DNA from: JAIWNK01 sp964453115
GTDB taxonomy: Bacteria > Chloroflexota > Anaerolineae > Anaerolineales > Anaerolineaceae
Direction: 5' to 3'
Assembly: GCA_964453115.1 (NCBI GenBank)
Contig: CAYVRT010000010.1
Location: 40,134 to 104,133, forward strand
DNA: 64,000 bases
Positions 32,863-41,934 of this stretch are shown piece after piece. The stretch's first letter is position 1. Each line of letters opens with the position of its first letter. The translations under genes and the position numbers were made by a program. The notes below the pieces were generated by a model that made no database searches, had not been told where the DNA came from, and worked only from the letters and a program-made list of their open reading frames with translations.

Positions 32863-33864
32863 ATGCCGATGCCAATTCTTGAGTTGAAGAACGTCTCGCG
32901 AGCCTTTCAGATGCGGCGGAATGTTTTTATCAAAGCAGTGGATGATATTTCGCTCTCGGTACAGGAAGGAGAGATTGTTTGTTTGGTAGGCGAATCGGGG
33001 TGTGGTAAGACAACAACCGGGCGAATGATGGTGGGGTTGCTCAAGCCAACGACCGGTCAGGTGCTGTTTCGCGGGCGCAATGTGCGTGACCTGACCAAAG
33101 AACAACACAAAGAATATCGTTTGGGCGTTCAATTGGTTCATCAGGACCCGTATGCATCGCTCAACCCCAGTTTTACCATTTACGATACCATTGCCGCTCC
33201 GATTCAGCATCATGGTTTTACCAAAGGAGATGCGGCAACGCGTAAGCGGGTCATTGAACTGCTGGAAATGGTGGATTTGACCCCGGCCAGTGATTTTCTG
33301 GATAAATATCCGCATCAATTGAGCGGTGGGCAGCGACAACGCGTCTCGGTGGCGCGGGCCTTGACGGTAAATCCTTCGTTTATTGTGGCGGATGAGGCCG
33401 TTTCGATGGTGGATGTTTCCATTCGCATCAGCTTATTGAACACGTTGCTAAAACTGAAGGATCAGATGGGGTTGGCAGTGCTGTTCATCACGCATGATTT
33501 GGCGTTGGCAAAGTACTTTGCCTGGGAAGGGCGGATTGGGGTGATGTATTTGGGGCGGATGGTAGAGCTTGCTCCGGCCCGCTATCTGGTAGATCATCCA
33601 CAGCATCCCTATACGCAAGCACTGCTGGCTGCCATTCCAGAAGCAGACCCAGATGTGACACGTAAGAAGCGGCACATTGAGTTGCGCAGCATGGATTTGC
33701 CGGGGTTGTTGAATTTGCCTTCGGGATGTAGTTTCCACCCGCGCTGCCCCATTTGGCTGGGTGAAAAATGCGAACAGGAGGTGCCGCAGATGACAGCTTT
33801 TGGCGATGGCTCGGCAGTGGCGTGTCATGTCATTTGTCAGCAGCGGCAGGCTGAGCGCGCATGA
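32863..33864 (+). CDS. ABC ATPase, OppF/DppF type
   Basis: A 333-aa ATPase with Walker A GESGCGKT, signature LSGGQRQR, a Walker B-type strand FIVADEAVSMVD and the H-loop FITHD. In Walker B and the D-loop, the usual DEPTSALD reads DEAVSMVD, a variation often seen in OppF proteins. The C-terminal Cys motif (CSFHPRCPIWLGEKCEQ) is present. GAGGTTAA-type RBS precedes ATG 32863. Its stop overlaps a small membrane protein gene. Confidence 0.93.
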   Translation: MPMPILELKNVSRAFQMRRNVFIKAVDDISLSVQEGEIVCLVGESGCGKTTTGRMMVGLLKPTTGQVLFRGRNVRDLTKEQHKEYRLGVQLVHQDPYASLNPSFTIYDTIAAPIQHHGFTKGDAATRKRVIELLEMVDLTPASDFLDKYPHQLSGGQRQRVSVARALTVNPSFIVADEAVSMVDVSIRISLLNTLLKLKDQMGLAVLFITHDLALAKYFAWEGRIGVMYLGRMVELAPARYLVDHPQHPYTQALLAAIPEADPDVTRKKRHIELRSMDLPGLLNLPSGCSFHPRCPIWLGEKCEQEVPQMTAFGDGSAVACHVICQQRQAERA

Positions 33865-34040
33865 GCCCGGAGCTTGGTCGCACCTGGTTTCGCGTGGCGG
33901 TCTTCCTGACGCTGGTTTCGTTATTTTTGCTCCTTGTGGTAACACCTGGTACAGCCGAGTTTTATATTACAATTGCAACCTTGATTGTTGGCCTGGTGTT
34001 CATTGCGTTGATTGTGATTATCGTTCGCAGGTCAAGATAA
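33861..34040 (+). CDS. Small two-helix membrane protein (59 aa)
   Basis: A 59-aa protein starting MSPELGRTWFRV, with two hydrophobic helices (about residues 11-29 and 34-54) and a basic end (IVRRSR). It overlaps the oppF-type gene by ATGA (33861-33864), which supports translation. It is placed between the ABC ATPase and the substrate-binding protein; a small accessory subunit of the importer is possible. No family recognised. Confidence 0.72.
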   Translation: MSPELGRTWFRVAVFLTLVSLFLLLVVTPGTAEFYITIATLIVGLVFIALIVIIVRRSR

Positions 34041-34151
34041 AATGGATCGTTTGAAAGGAGGTGGTTGGTTCTTAAGAAAATTGTTTGTTTGCAGGATGAA
34101 ATCCTGAAAAGTTGTACCCAAAATTTCAATTCTTTTCTAGAGGAGAAGCAA

Positions 34152-36041
34152 ATGCGTACGTATTCGAAGTTGTTCATTGTGGTCGTGCTGTTGGCGATGG
34201 TTCTTGGTGCCTGCACGTCCCAACCGACAGAAACCCCAACGGAGGCCCCCAAGCCGACGGCTGTGCCAACCGAAGCCCCGAAACCAACCGAGGCTCCCAA
34301 GCCAACCGAAGTTCCAACGGTTGCCCCAACCGCTGAACTGCAACCCTTACCCGAGGGCGTTGCCAATATCCTGACGATCAACTTGCGCCCGGACCTGAAG
34401 TGGAGTGATGGTACTCCGGTGACGGCCAAGGACCTGGTTGGCACCTATAATATTTACTGGCTGCAAAAATCCAGCGTTTGGACCTATTTGAAGGACGTTG
34501 TGGCGGTGGATGATTACACCGTTGAGTTCTGGATCAGCACCCCGGCGCCGCGCGCCCTGCGTTTGATCCTGCGTTCCAATCAGATGGCGCCCTATTCGCA
34601 ATACAGCAAGTGGATGGATGATTCGGCCAAACTGCGTGCAGATGGCAAGGCTGCCGATAGCGATGAGGGTAAGGCGCTGTTGGATGACCTGTATGCCTTC
34701 AAGCCCGAAACGCTGGTTGTTTATGGTCCGTTCATCATTGACACCGAAAATGTCACCGAAGCGCAGCTTGAACTGGTGAAGAACCCGATGGGTTACAATG
34801 CAGATAAGATTACATTTGAGAAAATCGTTCTCTACCAGGGTGAAACGGCCTCTTCTGTGCCATTGGTGCTGGCGAATGAAATTGACTACAGCACGCATGG
34901 CTACACCCCCTCGGATGTGGAACAGTTCCAGACGATCGAGAACCTCGATATTCTGACTGGCCCGACCGGCACTGGTCCGGGGTTATGGTTCAACAACAAT
35001 GTCTATCCATTGAATAAGAAAGAAATTCGCCAGGCGTTTGCCTACATCATTGACCGAGAAGAAAACGCAACAGTGGCAATGGGCCCGGCTGGCAAGGCCA
35101 TTGAGTATGAAGCTGGTTTCACCGACCTGCAGGTTGCGGCCTGGTTGCCAGCGGATGTGATTGCCAAGCTGAATAAGTATGAGAAGGATTGGGCCAAGGC
35201 CGAAGAACTGCTCACCAAAGCTGGCTGCACCAAGGGTGCGGATGGCATTTGGGTGGATGACAAGGGCGCTCCGCTCGACTTTGAACTGTGGGTGCCGGCA
35301 GACTTTGCCGATTGGTTGGGCGCTGCTGAAAATGCAGCCCAGCAGTTGAATGCTTTTGGTATCAAGGCGACCGTGCGTGGCTATCCCTCTGCGGAACGTC
35401 CCACGACCCAAAAAGAAGGCAAGTATGAGATTTTGGTGGACCTGAGCATTTACTACAACCCGCCGCATCCCTTTACTTCCTTTAACTACTACATGACTGC
35501 GCCGCGCAACAATCCTGAGGCGACCGATGGTCTGGTTGGTATGAATTGGCCCTGGAAGCAAATTGGCCCAGATGGCAAAGAAGTTTACCTGCCCGATTTG
35601 CTCAAATCTGCTTCGACGGGCTTCGATTTTGAAGCTCAGAAGCCGGCGATTGCCGACCTGGCGTTGATCCTGAATGAGGAACTTCCGGTTTTGGCGTTGT
35701 TTGAACGCTACTCGACCGATGTCGTCAATCAGGGCACGCGCGTGGTGGGCTGGCGGCCATTCGATGACCCCATCTACCAGAACAATCAGGCTGATTTGTA
35801 CATCGCGATTCAACTGCTGAACGGCGAGTTGAAGCCGGCAGATGGCGCTGATGGCACCTTCCACACCATCTACCCGTATCCTCAGCCCCCGAACTACGAT
35901 TTGAATTACTTCACAGCCAACAGCCTGCCTTCCTTGGTTGGCAATCCATCCTACAACGTTATGTATCCTCCGCTGTTCAATTACATGTGGGCGGATGCTG
36001 AATACGTTCCGTGCGCTGCCGAAAGCTACGATCTGCGCTAA
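34152..36041 (+). CDS. ABC substrate-binding lipoprotein, SBP family 5
   Basis: A 629-aa lipoprotein with lipobox VLGAC (about Cys20) and a Pro/Thr/Glu repeat linker (EAPKPTAVPTEAPKPTEAP) as surface stalk. It then has the family 5 solute-binding fold: LRPDLKWSDGTPVTAKDLV, GPTGTGPGLWFNNN and IRQAFAYIIDREE. Family 5 proteins bind oligopeptides, and also muropeptides (MppA) or beta-glycosides. GAGGAGAA precedes ATG 34152, and the upstream in-frame start at 34065 is rejected because the signal peptide begins later. It delivers ligand to the four ABC subunits before it. Confidence 0.92.
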   Translation: MRTYSKLFIVVVLLAMVLGACTSQPTETPTEAPKPTAVPTEAPKPTEAPKPTEVPTVAPTAELQPLPEGVANILTINLRPDLKWSDGTPVTAKDLVGTYNIYWLQKSSVWTYLKDVVAVDDYTVEFWISTPAPRALRLILRSNQMAPYSQYSKWMDDSAKLRADGKAADSDEGKALLDDLYAFKPETLVVYGPFIIDTENVTEAQLELVKNPMGYNADKITFEKIVLYQGETASSVPLVLANEIDYSTHGYTPSDVEQFQTIENLDILTGPTGTGPGLWFNNNVYPLNKKEIRQAFAYIIDREENATVAMGPAGKAIEYEAGFTDLQVAAWLPADVIAKLNKYEKDWAKAEELLTKAGCTKGADGIWVDDKGAPLDFELWVPADFADWLGAAENAAQQLNAFGIKATVRGYPSAERPTTQKEGKYEILVDLSIYYNPPHPFTSFNYYMTAPRNNPEATDGLVGMNWPWKQIGPDGKEVYLPDLLKSASTGFDFEAQKPAIADLALILNEELPVLALFERYSTDVVNQGTRVVGWRPFDDPIYQNNQADLYIAIQLLNGELKPADGADGTFHTIYPYPQPPNYDLNYFTANSLPSLVGNPSYNVMYPPLFNYMWADAEYVPCAAESYDLR

Positions 36042-36058
36042 CCTTTGGTTGTACCCCT

Positions 36059-36084
36059 GGGGCAGGCCGTTAACGGCCTGCCCC
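36059..36084 (+). repeat. Perfect 26-base palindrome after the binding-protein gene
   Basis: GGGGCAGGCCGTT/AACGGCCTGCCCC, 18 bases after the SBP stop and not followed by a T-run. In ABC operons such hairpins between the binding-protein gene and the next gene stabilise the upstream mRNA and lower downstream expression; that role is inferred here. Confidence 0.7.
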
Positions 36085-36108
36085 AACCCGATGTTTTGCA
36101 ACTTCTGG

Positions 36109-37791
36109 ATGATGTTAAAACGGATTTATTCTTTTTTTCTTATATTGCTGATAACGGCCTGTACAATGGTGAAACCAATGCCTACTTCCACTCCCATTCT
36201 CACTCCCACCCCTCAGCCTGATGCGCAAGCCTGGCTGGAAAAAATGACCCCAGAGCAGAAGCTGGGACAGACCTTTGTGATTGGTTTTGATGGCACGACG
36301 ATGAACCCGGCGCTGCGGCAGATGGTTGTTGAATATCATGTCGGGGGGGTGATTCTGTTTGCGCGCAATGTGGAAAGCCCGCAACAGGTGGCGCAGCTTT
36401 GTCGTGATTTGCAAACTGCGGCACTGGAAAGTGGACATCCCGGTTTGTTTATTGCAATTGATCAGGAGGGGGGACGGGTGGCTCGCCTGACGCGCGAGAC
36501 GGGATTCACTGAATTCCCGGGCGCCATGGCAATGGCGGCGACAGGCGATCCACAAAATGCAAAGCGCGTTTATGCAGCCATGGCAGCTGAGATGCGCGCA
36601 GTGGGAATTAATGTGGATTTTGCTCCGGATTTGGATGTGAACAACAACCCACAAAATCCGGTGATTGGCATTCGTTCATTTGGCTCCGATCCACAACAGG
36701 TGATTCTGTTTGGGGTGGCGGCGATTGAGGGCCTGCAAGAGAATGGCGTGCTGGCATTTGGAAAACATTTTCCCGGGCATGGGGATACGGGGGTGGATTC
36801 GCACGTCTCGCTTCCTTTGGTAGCGCATGACCGGCAGCGACTGGAACTCGTTGAGTTGCCTCCCTTCCGGGCGGCAATGCGCGCCGATGTGGCGGGAATT
36901 ATGTCGGCGCATGTCACTTTCCCGGCAATTGATCCGCAGCCGGGGCGCCCTGCAACCCTTTCACAGCCGGTATTGACCGGCTTGTTGCGCAATGAACTGG
37001 GTTATCAGGGGCTGGTTGCGACCGATTCGCTTGAAATGGGGGCTTTGGGTGAGGCGGGGTATCCGCCGCCAAAGGCCGCGGTGGCTGCTTTTGATGCTGG
37101 TGCAGACTTGCTGTTGTTTAATCGTGATCATGCTTTGCATCAGGCAGCAATTGCTGAGATGAAGGCCGCGTTAGCCAATGGCACATTGAAGATGGCCTGG
37201 TTGGATGAGTCGGTGCTGCGCATTTTGCGGGCCAAACAGCGCTTTGGGCTGCTCGCGCCGCAGATTCCCGATCCGAGTACTGTTGCGGAGCAGGTATACA
37301 CCCATGAACATTTGGAACTGGCGCGCTCCATTGCGGATCAATCTATTACTTTGCTGCGCGATCGAGCGGGATTGTTGCCTTTGCAGCCGAATGAACCGTT
37401 ATTGGTGATTGAACCAAGCGGGGCGCGCGGTTTGGCCGCAGCACTGAATGCGACCTATTTGCAAACTGGCACAGAGCCAACCCAGGCAGAAATCAAGCTG
37501 GCGCTTTCAATGGCACGCGATGGCCGGAAGGTGATTGTAGTCACTGCGGATGCAAACCGATTGGCTGAACAGGCCGATTTGGTGAATGATTTGCTGTCAG
37601 CCGGTGCTCCGGTGATTGTTGTAGCAGCGCGCAACCCTTACGATATTTTGGCTTTTCCACAGGTGCAAACCTATATTTTGAGTTATGGATTGAATTTTCC
37701 ATCCATTCAAGCCCTGGTGGCTGTGCTGCGCGGTGAGGTGGTGCCGAGCGGTCATTTGCCGGTTGAAATTCCTGGCCTGAGCGGACAATAA
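36109..37791 (+). CDS. nagZ: Extracellular beta-N-acetylglucosaminidase NagZ (GH3 lipoprotein)
   Basis: A 560-aa GH3 enzyme. Signal peptide with lipobox LITAC (Cys18), then the N-terminal barrel with IDQEGGRVARL (118-128), the NagZ signature KHFPGHGDTGVDSH (219-232; its Asp-His dyad is the acid/base) and nucleophile Asp306 (VATDSLEM). A C-terminal alpha/beta domain follows, as in the two-domain B. subtilis NagZ. It removes terminal GlcNAc from muropeptides outside the cell. The start is uncertain (36109, 36112 or 36091) because no good Shine-Dalgarno is seen. Confidence 0.93.
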   Translation: MMLKRIYSFFLILLITACTMVKPMPTSTPILTPTPQPDAQAWLEKMTPEQKLGQTFVIGFDGTTMNPALRQMVVEYHVGGVILFARNVESPQQVAQLCRDLQTAALESGHPGLFIAIDQEGGRVARLTRETGFTEFPGAMAMAATGDPQNAKRVYAAMAAEMRAVGINVDFAPDLDVNNNPQNPVIGIRSFGSDPQQVILFGVAAIEGLQENGVLAFGKHFPGHGDTGVDSHVSLPLVAHDRQRLELVELPPFRAAMRADVAGIMSAHVTFPAIDPQPGRPATLSQPVLTGLLRNELGYQGLVATDSLEMGALGEAGYPPPKAAVAAFDAGADLLLFNRDHALHQAAIAEMKAALANGTLKMAWLDESVLRILRAKQRFGLLAPQIPDPSTVAEQVYTHEHLELARSIADQSITLLRDRAGLLPLQPNEPLLVIEPSGARGLAAALNATYLQTGTEPTQAEIKLALSMARDGRKVIVVTADANRLAEQADLVNDLLSAGAPVIVVAARNPYDILAFPQVQTYILSYGLNFPSIQALVAVLRGEVVPSGHLPVEIPGLSGQ

Positions 37792-37808
37792 TTAGAGGAG
37801 GCGAACCA

Positions 37809-38762
37809 ATGGAACTGCGTGATGCAAACTTGATGGAAGCGCGCGTGCATGAGGTGTGTGCAACGATTTGGAATGCAGCTTGTGGGCCGGATTTGATGGT
37901 CAGCCCAACCTTTATTGGCTACAATTTGCGTTCTTCGACAGGAATTGAGCGCTCTGGTCAGTTGGCATATGTGGATGAACAACCCGTTGGATTTGTGTTT
38001 GTTGGAGCGGCTATGGGCGAGCAGCCGCCACGTCAGGGGTGGGTGGAGTGCATTTCGGTCTATCCACAGTATCAGCGGCATGGCATTGGCTCGGCTTTGA
38101 TGGATTGGGCTGAAGGCTGGCTGCAAGAACGTCAAGCGAAGCGGGCGAGGCTGGGGGCTGGCTTGCGACCGTTTGCGGCCGGGTTGCCGGACCCCTTGCA
38201 GAGTGCTTCGTTTTTCATTCAGCGTGGCTATGGCATGACGCCAGGCTATGAATATGAATGGGATGTGGCGCGCGACCTGAGCGATTATGTCCCGGTCGGG
38301 GCTGTTGCGGGAGCTGATTTGCGCCCTTTGCAGATGGGCGAGGAGGCGGAATTGCTAGCCTTTTTGCGGCGCGAGTTTCCTGGGCGCTGGCTCTATGAGG
38401 TCGAGGAATATTTTAACGAGGGTGGTCGGGCAACCGATTATATGGTGTTGCGCACACCGCACACCGGGCTGGATGGCTTTTGTTGGATGACGTTTGAGGA
38501 TTCTGTCCGCCCGTTGGAACGATTTTACATGCAGCGATTACCGCATCCCTGGGGGCAAATTGGCCCTTTGGGGGTTGGCAAAGGCTGCCGCGGCCTGGGC
38601 CTGGGTGGGGCATTGATAGATGCCGCCATTCGGCATGTGCAGCGGGCCGGGGTGCGTGGCTGTATAATTGATTGGACGAGCCTGCTCGATTTATATGCCC
38701 GGTTTGGTTTTCAGCCTTATCGGAGATATACCATGCTTGCGAAGAGTTTTCAAAATGTCTGA
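37809..38762 (+). CDS. Tandem GNAT acetyltransferase (YbbJ-like context)
   Basis: A 317-aa protein with two GNAT domains. The first (residues about 1-150) has VYPQYQRHGIGSALMDWA; the second (about 165-317) has GKGCRGLGLGGALIDAAI and ends LYARFGFQPYRRY. RBS TAGAGGAGG. The acceptor is unknown. In B. subtilis the acetyltransferase gene ybbJ adjoins the murQRP-amiE-nagZ-namZ operon, so a role in amino-sugar or muropeptide processing, such as acetylation of de-N-acetylated sugars, is a reasonable inference. Its last 8 bases overlap the next gene. Confidence 0.82.
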   Translation: MELRDANLMEARVHEVCATIWNAACGPDLMVSPTFIGYNLRSSTGIERSGQLAYVDEQPVGFVFVGAAMGEQPPRQGWVECISVYPQYQRHGIGSALMDWAEGWLQERQAKRARLGAGLRPFAAGLPDPLQSASFFIQRGYGMTPGYEYEWDVARDLSDYVPVGAVAGADLRPLQMGEEAELLAFLRREFPGRWLYEVEEYFNEGGRATDYMVLRTPHTGLDGFCWMTFEDSVRPLERFYMQRLPHPWGQIGPLGVGKGCRGLGLGGALIDAAIRHVQRAGVRGCIIDWTSLLDLYARFGFQPYRRYTMLAKSFQNV

Positions 38763-39897
38763 TGATGCCATTTGCAATTTAAATGCTGTTTTGGATGATA
38801 TTGTGCTGACGCGTTGCTTGACACCGGCTGCGCAATTGGTGGTGCGAGAGAGGGGGGAGGTTGTCTTTTCTCGTTCGCTGGGTTGGTTGGATGAAGCGCA
38901 ACAACACCCGGTGGATGATGAAACCCTGTTTGACCTGGCTTCCGTTACCAAGTTATTTACAATAACAGCTTTTTTGCGCCTGGTGGAGGCGGGCCGGGTC
39001 GGGCTGGAGCAGCCGGTTTGCAGCTTGTTGCCAGAGTTTTCCGGTTTGCGTCCGGTGCGCCCCTATGAAAACCCATTGCAGTGGGGAGCGTTTGTCTCCA
39101 TTGGCGGAGAAGGCGAGTTGCCGCCGGTGGATGCCGGACAAACGACATTCAAACAATTGTTGACGCATACTTCTGGGCTGCCAGCCTGGCGAGCCTTTAA
39201 AGACCAGCCAGATGCTGAAGCTGCGCGCCGCTTGGCATTGGAGACAACGTTTGCTTATCTGCCGGATACGCGAATTGTCTACAGTGATGTGGGACTGATT
39301 TTGCTCGGCATGGCATTGGAGCGATTGACGGATAGCAGCCTGGATGAGGTGATTGCACAGCAAGTTACCCGTCCTTTGGGTCTGCAACATACCCGGTTTT
39401 TGCCGATTGGTGAGGGGCGGCCAGATAATGTGGCGCCGACCGAGTTTTGCCGCTGGCGCAACCGGCGTGTGGTGGGGGAGGTGCATGATGAAAGCGCTGC
39501 CCGCCTGGGCGGTGTGGCAGGACATGCGGGGCTATTCTCAGTGGCATCTGATGTGGCGGCGTTTGGGCAATTGTTCTTGATGGGTGGGGGGGGCTTGTTG
39601 TCGCCGCAGATGGTGGCTGAAATGTGCAAGGTGCATGCCGAGTTTGAAGGCACGCGGCGTGGGTTGGGGTTCGCGTTGTGGAGCGCTGATCCCGAGGCAA
39701 GCAGCAATCCTTTCTCTCCCTCGGCTTTTGGACATACCGGTTTTACTGGTACAAGCTTGTGGATGGATCCGCACCGTCAGCTGACGGTTGCTTTGTTGAC
39801 GAATGAAGTCTATGGTGGGCGCGAGGGCCGTGGAATTTTGGAACTGCGGGTTGCGGTGCATCGCGCGGTGGTAATGGCATTTGAGGGGCGGCCATGA
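38755..39897 (+). CDS. Serine hydrolase of the class C beta-lactamase fold, AmiE-like
   Basis: A 380-aa protein of the beta-lactamase/DD-peptidase superfamily: nucleophile Ser63 in SVTK (63-66), Tyr-Ser motif VYSDVG and the third motif HTGFTGTS. HTSGLPAW and GRPDNVAPTE are typical of the branch with B. subtilis AmiE (YbbE), which cleaves peptides from MurNAc-peptides. No signal peptide, so it is cytoplasmic and would free MurNAc from imported MurNAc-peptides. The overlap with both neighbours (8 and 4 bases) argues for a single operon. Confidence 0.88.
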   Translation: MSDDAICNLNAVLDDIVLTRCLTPAAQLVVRERGEVVFSRSLGWLDEAQQHPVDDETLFDLASVTKLFTITAFLRLVEAGRVGLEQPVCSLLPEFSGLRPVRPYENPLQWGAFVSIGGEGELPPVDAGQTTFKQLLTHTSGLPAWRAFKDQPDAEAARRLALETTFAYLPDTRIVYSDVGLILLGMALERLTDSSLDEVIAQQVTRPLGLQHTRFLPIGEGRPDNVAPTEFCRWRNRRVVGEVHDESAARLGGVAGHAGLFSVASDVAAFGQLFLMGGGGLLSPQMVAEMCKVHAEFEGTRRGLGFALWSADPEASSNPFSPSAFGHTGFTGTSLWMDPHRQLTVALLTNEVYGGREGRGILELRVAVHRAVVMAFEGRP

Positions 39898-41933
39898 TTG
39901 TTGTTGGGTTGATGTCTGGCACTTCGGCGGATGGAATTGATGCGGCAGTGGTCAAAATTTTGGGCGTTCCACCGAGCTTGCAATGGCAGGTGTTGGCCCA
40001 TAGCCATTTGCCCTATATGAATGAACAGCGACAACTGATTTTTGATTCTTTTGACCCGGTGCACAGCAACGCAGAGCAGATTTGTCGGGCGAACGTTGCT
40101 GTGGGGGAGTGGTTTGCAGAGGCTGCTTTGCAGGCAATTGCTGCGGCTGGCTTGCAGCCGCAAGAAGTGCAACTGATTGGCAGCCATGGGCAAACGATTT
40201 GGCACGCGCCCGAAGCCCATGCGACTCTGCAAATTGGCGAAGCGGCGGTGATTGCTGAGCGGACAGGCATCCCGGTGGTGAGTAATTTTCGCCCGCGCGA
40301 TATGGCGGCTGGCGGGCAAGGGGCGCCGTTGGTCGCTTATGTGGATGTGCTGCTCTTTTCGCATCCGCACAAGGTTCGCGTGACGCAGAACATTGGCGGG
40401 ATTGCAAATCTGACTTATCTTCCCGGGTTGCAAAAACCTGTTGGGCAGGCATTTGCGTTTGATAGCGGGCCGGGCAATATGATGATAGACCGGGCTGTTT
40501 GGCGTTGGACGCAGGGGCGGCAGACCTGTGACTGGGGGGGAGCACTGGCAGCACGGGGTCGGGTGGACGAGGCATTGCTAGCCGATTGGATGAAACATCC
40601 CTATTTGCGTTTGAAGCCGCCCAAGACAACTGGGCGTGAGCTATTCGGTGTGGGGCTGGCAGATGCCTGGTATGAGGAGGGGCTGCGGCATGGGCTGAGC
40701 GGCCCAGATGTGATTGCAACATTGACCGAGTTCACTTGCCGCTCGATTGCAAATGCTTATGCAAATTTTCTGCCTGCTCAACCGGATGAGGTGATTGTCA
40801 GTGGGGGCGGGGCACATAACCCGTTGCTGATGGATGGGTTGCGGCGTTTGCTGGCTCCGGTGGTTGTGCGGACCTCCGATGAGGTTGGCATGGGGGTGGA
40901 GGTGAAGGAGGCCGCAGCCTTTGCGGTGCTGGCTTATGAGACCTGGCATGAACGGGCGGGGAATTTGCCGCAGGCAACTGGTGCGCGGCAGGCGGTGGTG
41001 CTCGGCGATTGGACGCCAGGCAGGCCGATGCTCTTTTCCTCAACGGGTGGAAGTCTGACTGAGCAGCGTAACCCAAACACCATGGATATTGATCAGCTTT
41101 CAACGTTAGAGATGGTGGAACGGATCAACCGCGAGGATCAACGCGTGGCGCTGGCGGTGCGTGCCGAATTGCCTGCTCTGGCAAAGGCGATTGATGCCAT
41201 TGCGGAGCGAATGCGACAGGGTGGCCGGCTCATCTATGTGGGGGCAGGGACTTCGGGACGCCTTGGAATTTTGGATGCTTCAGAGTGTCCCCCTACATTT
41301 AACACGCTGCCCGATCAGGTTGTGGGGGTGATTGCAGGTGGCCCCCTAGCGGTGACGGGGGCTGTGGAGAATGCTGAAGATGATGATCGGGCGGGGGCTG
41401 CGGATGTGGCAGCATTGGGGCTGGGTGCTTTGGATACCCTGGTCGGCATTGCGGCAAGCGGCGCGACCCCCTATGTTTTGGGTGCATTGCAAGAGGGGCG
41501 GCGACGCGGTGCCTTGCTGGTGAGTGTGGCTTGCAATCGGCCTTCAAAGATTGAAGAACTGGCCGATTTTGGCATTGCTCCGATGGTTGGCCCGGAAGTG
41601 GTTACTGGTTCAACGCGTCTCAAGGCGGGCACGGCGCAAAAAATGGTGTTGAATATGCTCTCGACCGGAGTCATGATTCGCCTGGGCAAGACGTTTGGTA
41701 ACCTGATGGTGGATGTGCAGCAGACGAACGCCAAACTGCGCCGGCGTGCCTGTCGCATTGTGGCGGAGGCGTGTTCGGTGAGCGAGTCAGCAGCACAGCA
41801 GATGTTGGATGCCTGTGCTGGTGAGCCAAAGACGGCAATTGTGGCTTTGTTGACCGGGCTGGATGCGGAAACGGCGCGATCACGTTTGCTGGGTGCGCAT
41901 GGAATGGTGCGCCAGGCATTGGAAGGACATTGA
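39894..41933 (+). CDS. Fused anhydro-MurNAc kinase and MurNAc-6-P etherase (AnmK-MurQ)
   Basis: A 679-aa two-domain protein. Residues 1 to about 375 are AnmK: VGLMSGTSADGIDAAVV (phosphate loop), IGSHGQTIWH, FDSGPGNMMID and SGGGAHNPLLMD. Residues about 385 to 679 are MurQ: TEQRNPNTMDIDQLS, GAGTSGRLGILDASECPPTF with the catalytic Glu, and AVENAEDDDRAG with the second acidic residue. A C-terminal UBA-like helical part ends it. AnmK opens 1,6-anhydroMurNAc with ATP to MurNAc-6-P, which MurQ splits to GlcNAc-6-P and D-lactate, so the fusion joins two consecutive steps. The stop is one base before the next ATG. Confidence 0.95.
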   Translation: MIVVGLMSGTSADGIDAAVVKILGVPPSLQWQVLAHSHLPYMNEQRQLIFDSFDPVHSNAEQICRANVAVGEWFAEAALQAIAAAGLQPQEVQLIGSHGQTIWHAPEAHATLQIGEAAVIAERTGIPVVSNFRPRDMAAGGQGAPLVAYVDVLLFSHPHKVRVTQNIGGIANLTYLPGLQKPVGQAFAFDSGPGNMMIDRAVWRWTQGRQTCDWGGALAARGRVDEALLADWMKHPYLRLKPPKTTGRELFGVGLADAWYEEGLRHGLSGPDVIATLTEFTCRSIANAYANFLPAQPDEVIVSGGGAHNPLLMDGLRRLLAPVVVRTSDEVGMGVEVKEAAAFAVLAYETWHERAGNLPQATGARQAVVLGDWTPGRPMLFSSTGGSLTEQRNPNTMDIDQLSTLEMVERINREDQRVALAVRAELPALAKAIDAIAERMRQGGRLIYVGAGTSGRLGILDASECPPTFNTLPDQVVGVIAGGPLAVTGAVENAEDDDRAGAADVAALGLGALDTLVGIAASGATPYVLGALQEGRRRGALLVSVACNRPSKIEELADFGIAPMVGPEVVTGSTRLKAGTAQKMVLNMLSTGVMIRLGKTFGNLMVDVQQTNAKLRRRACRIVAEACSVSESAAQQMLDACAGEPKTAIVALLTGLDAETARSRLLGAHGMVRQALEGH

Positions 41934-41934
41934 G

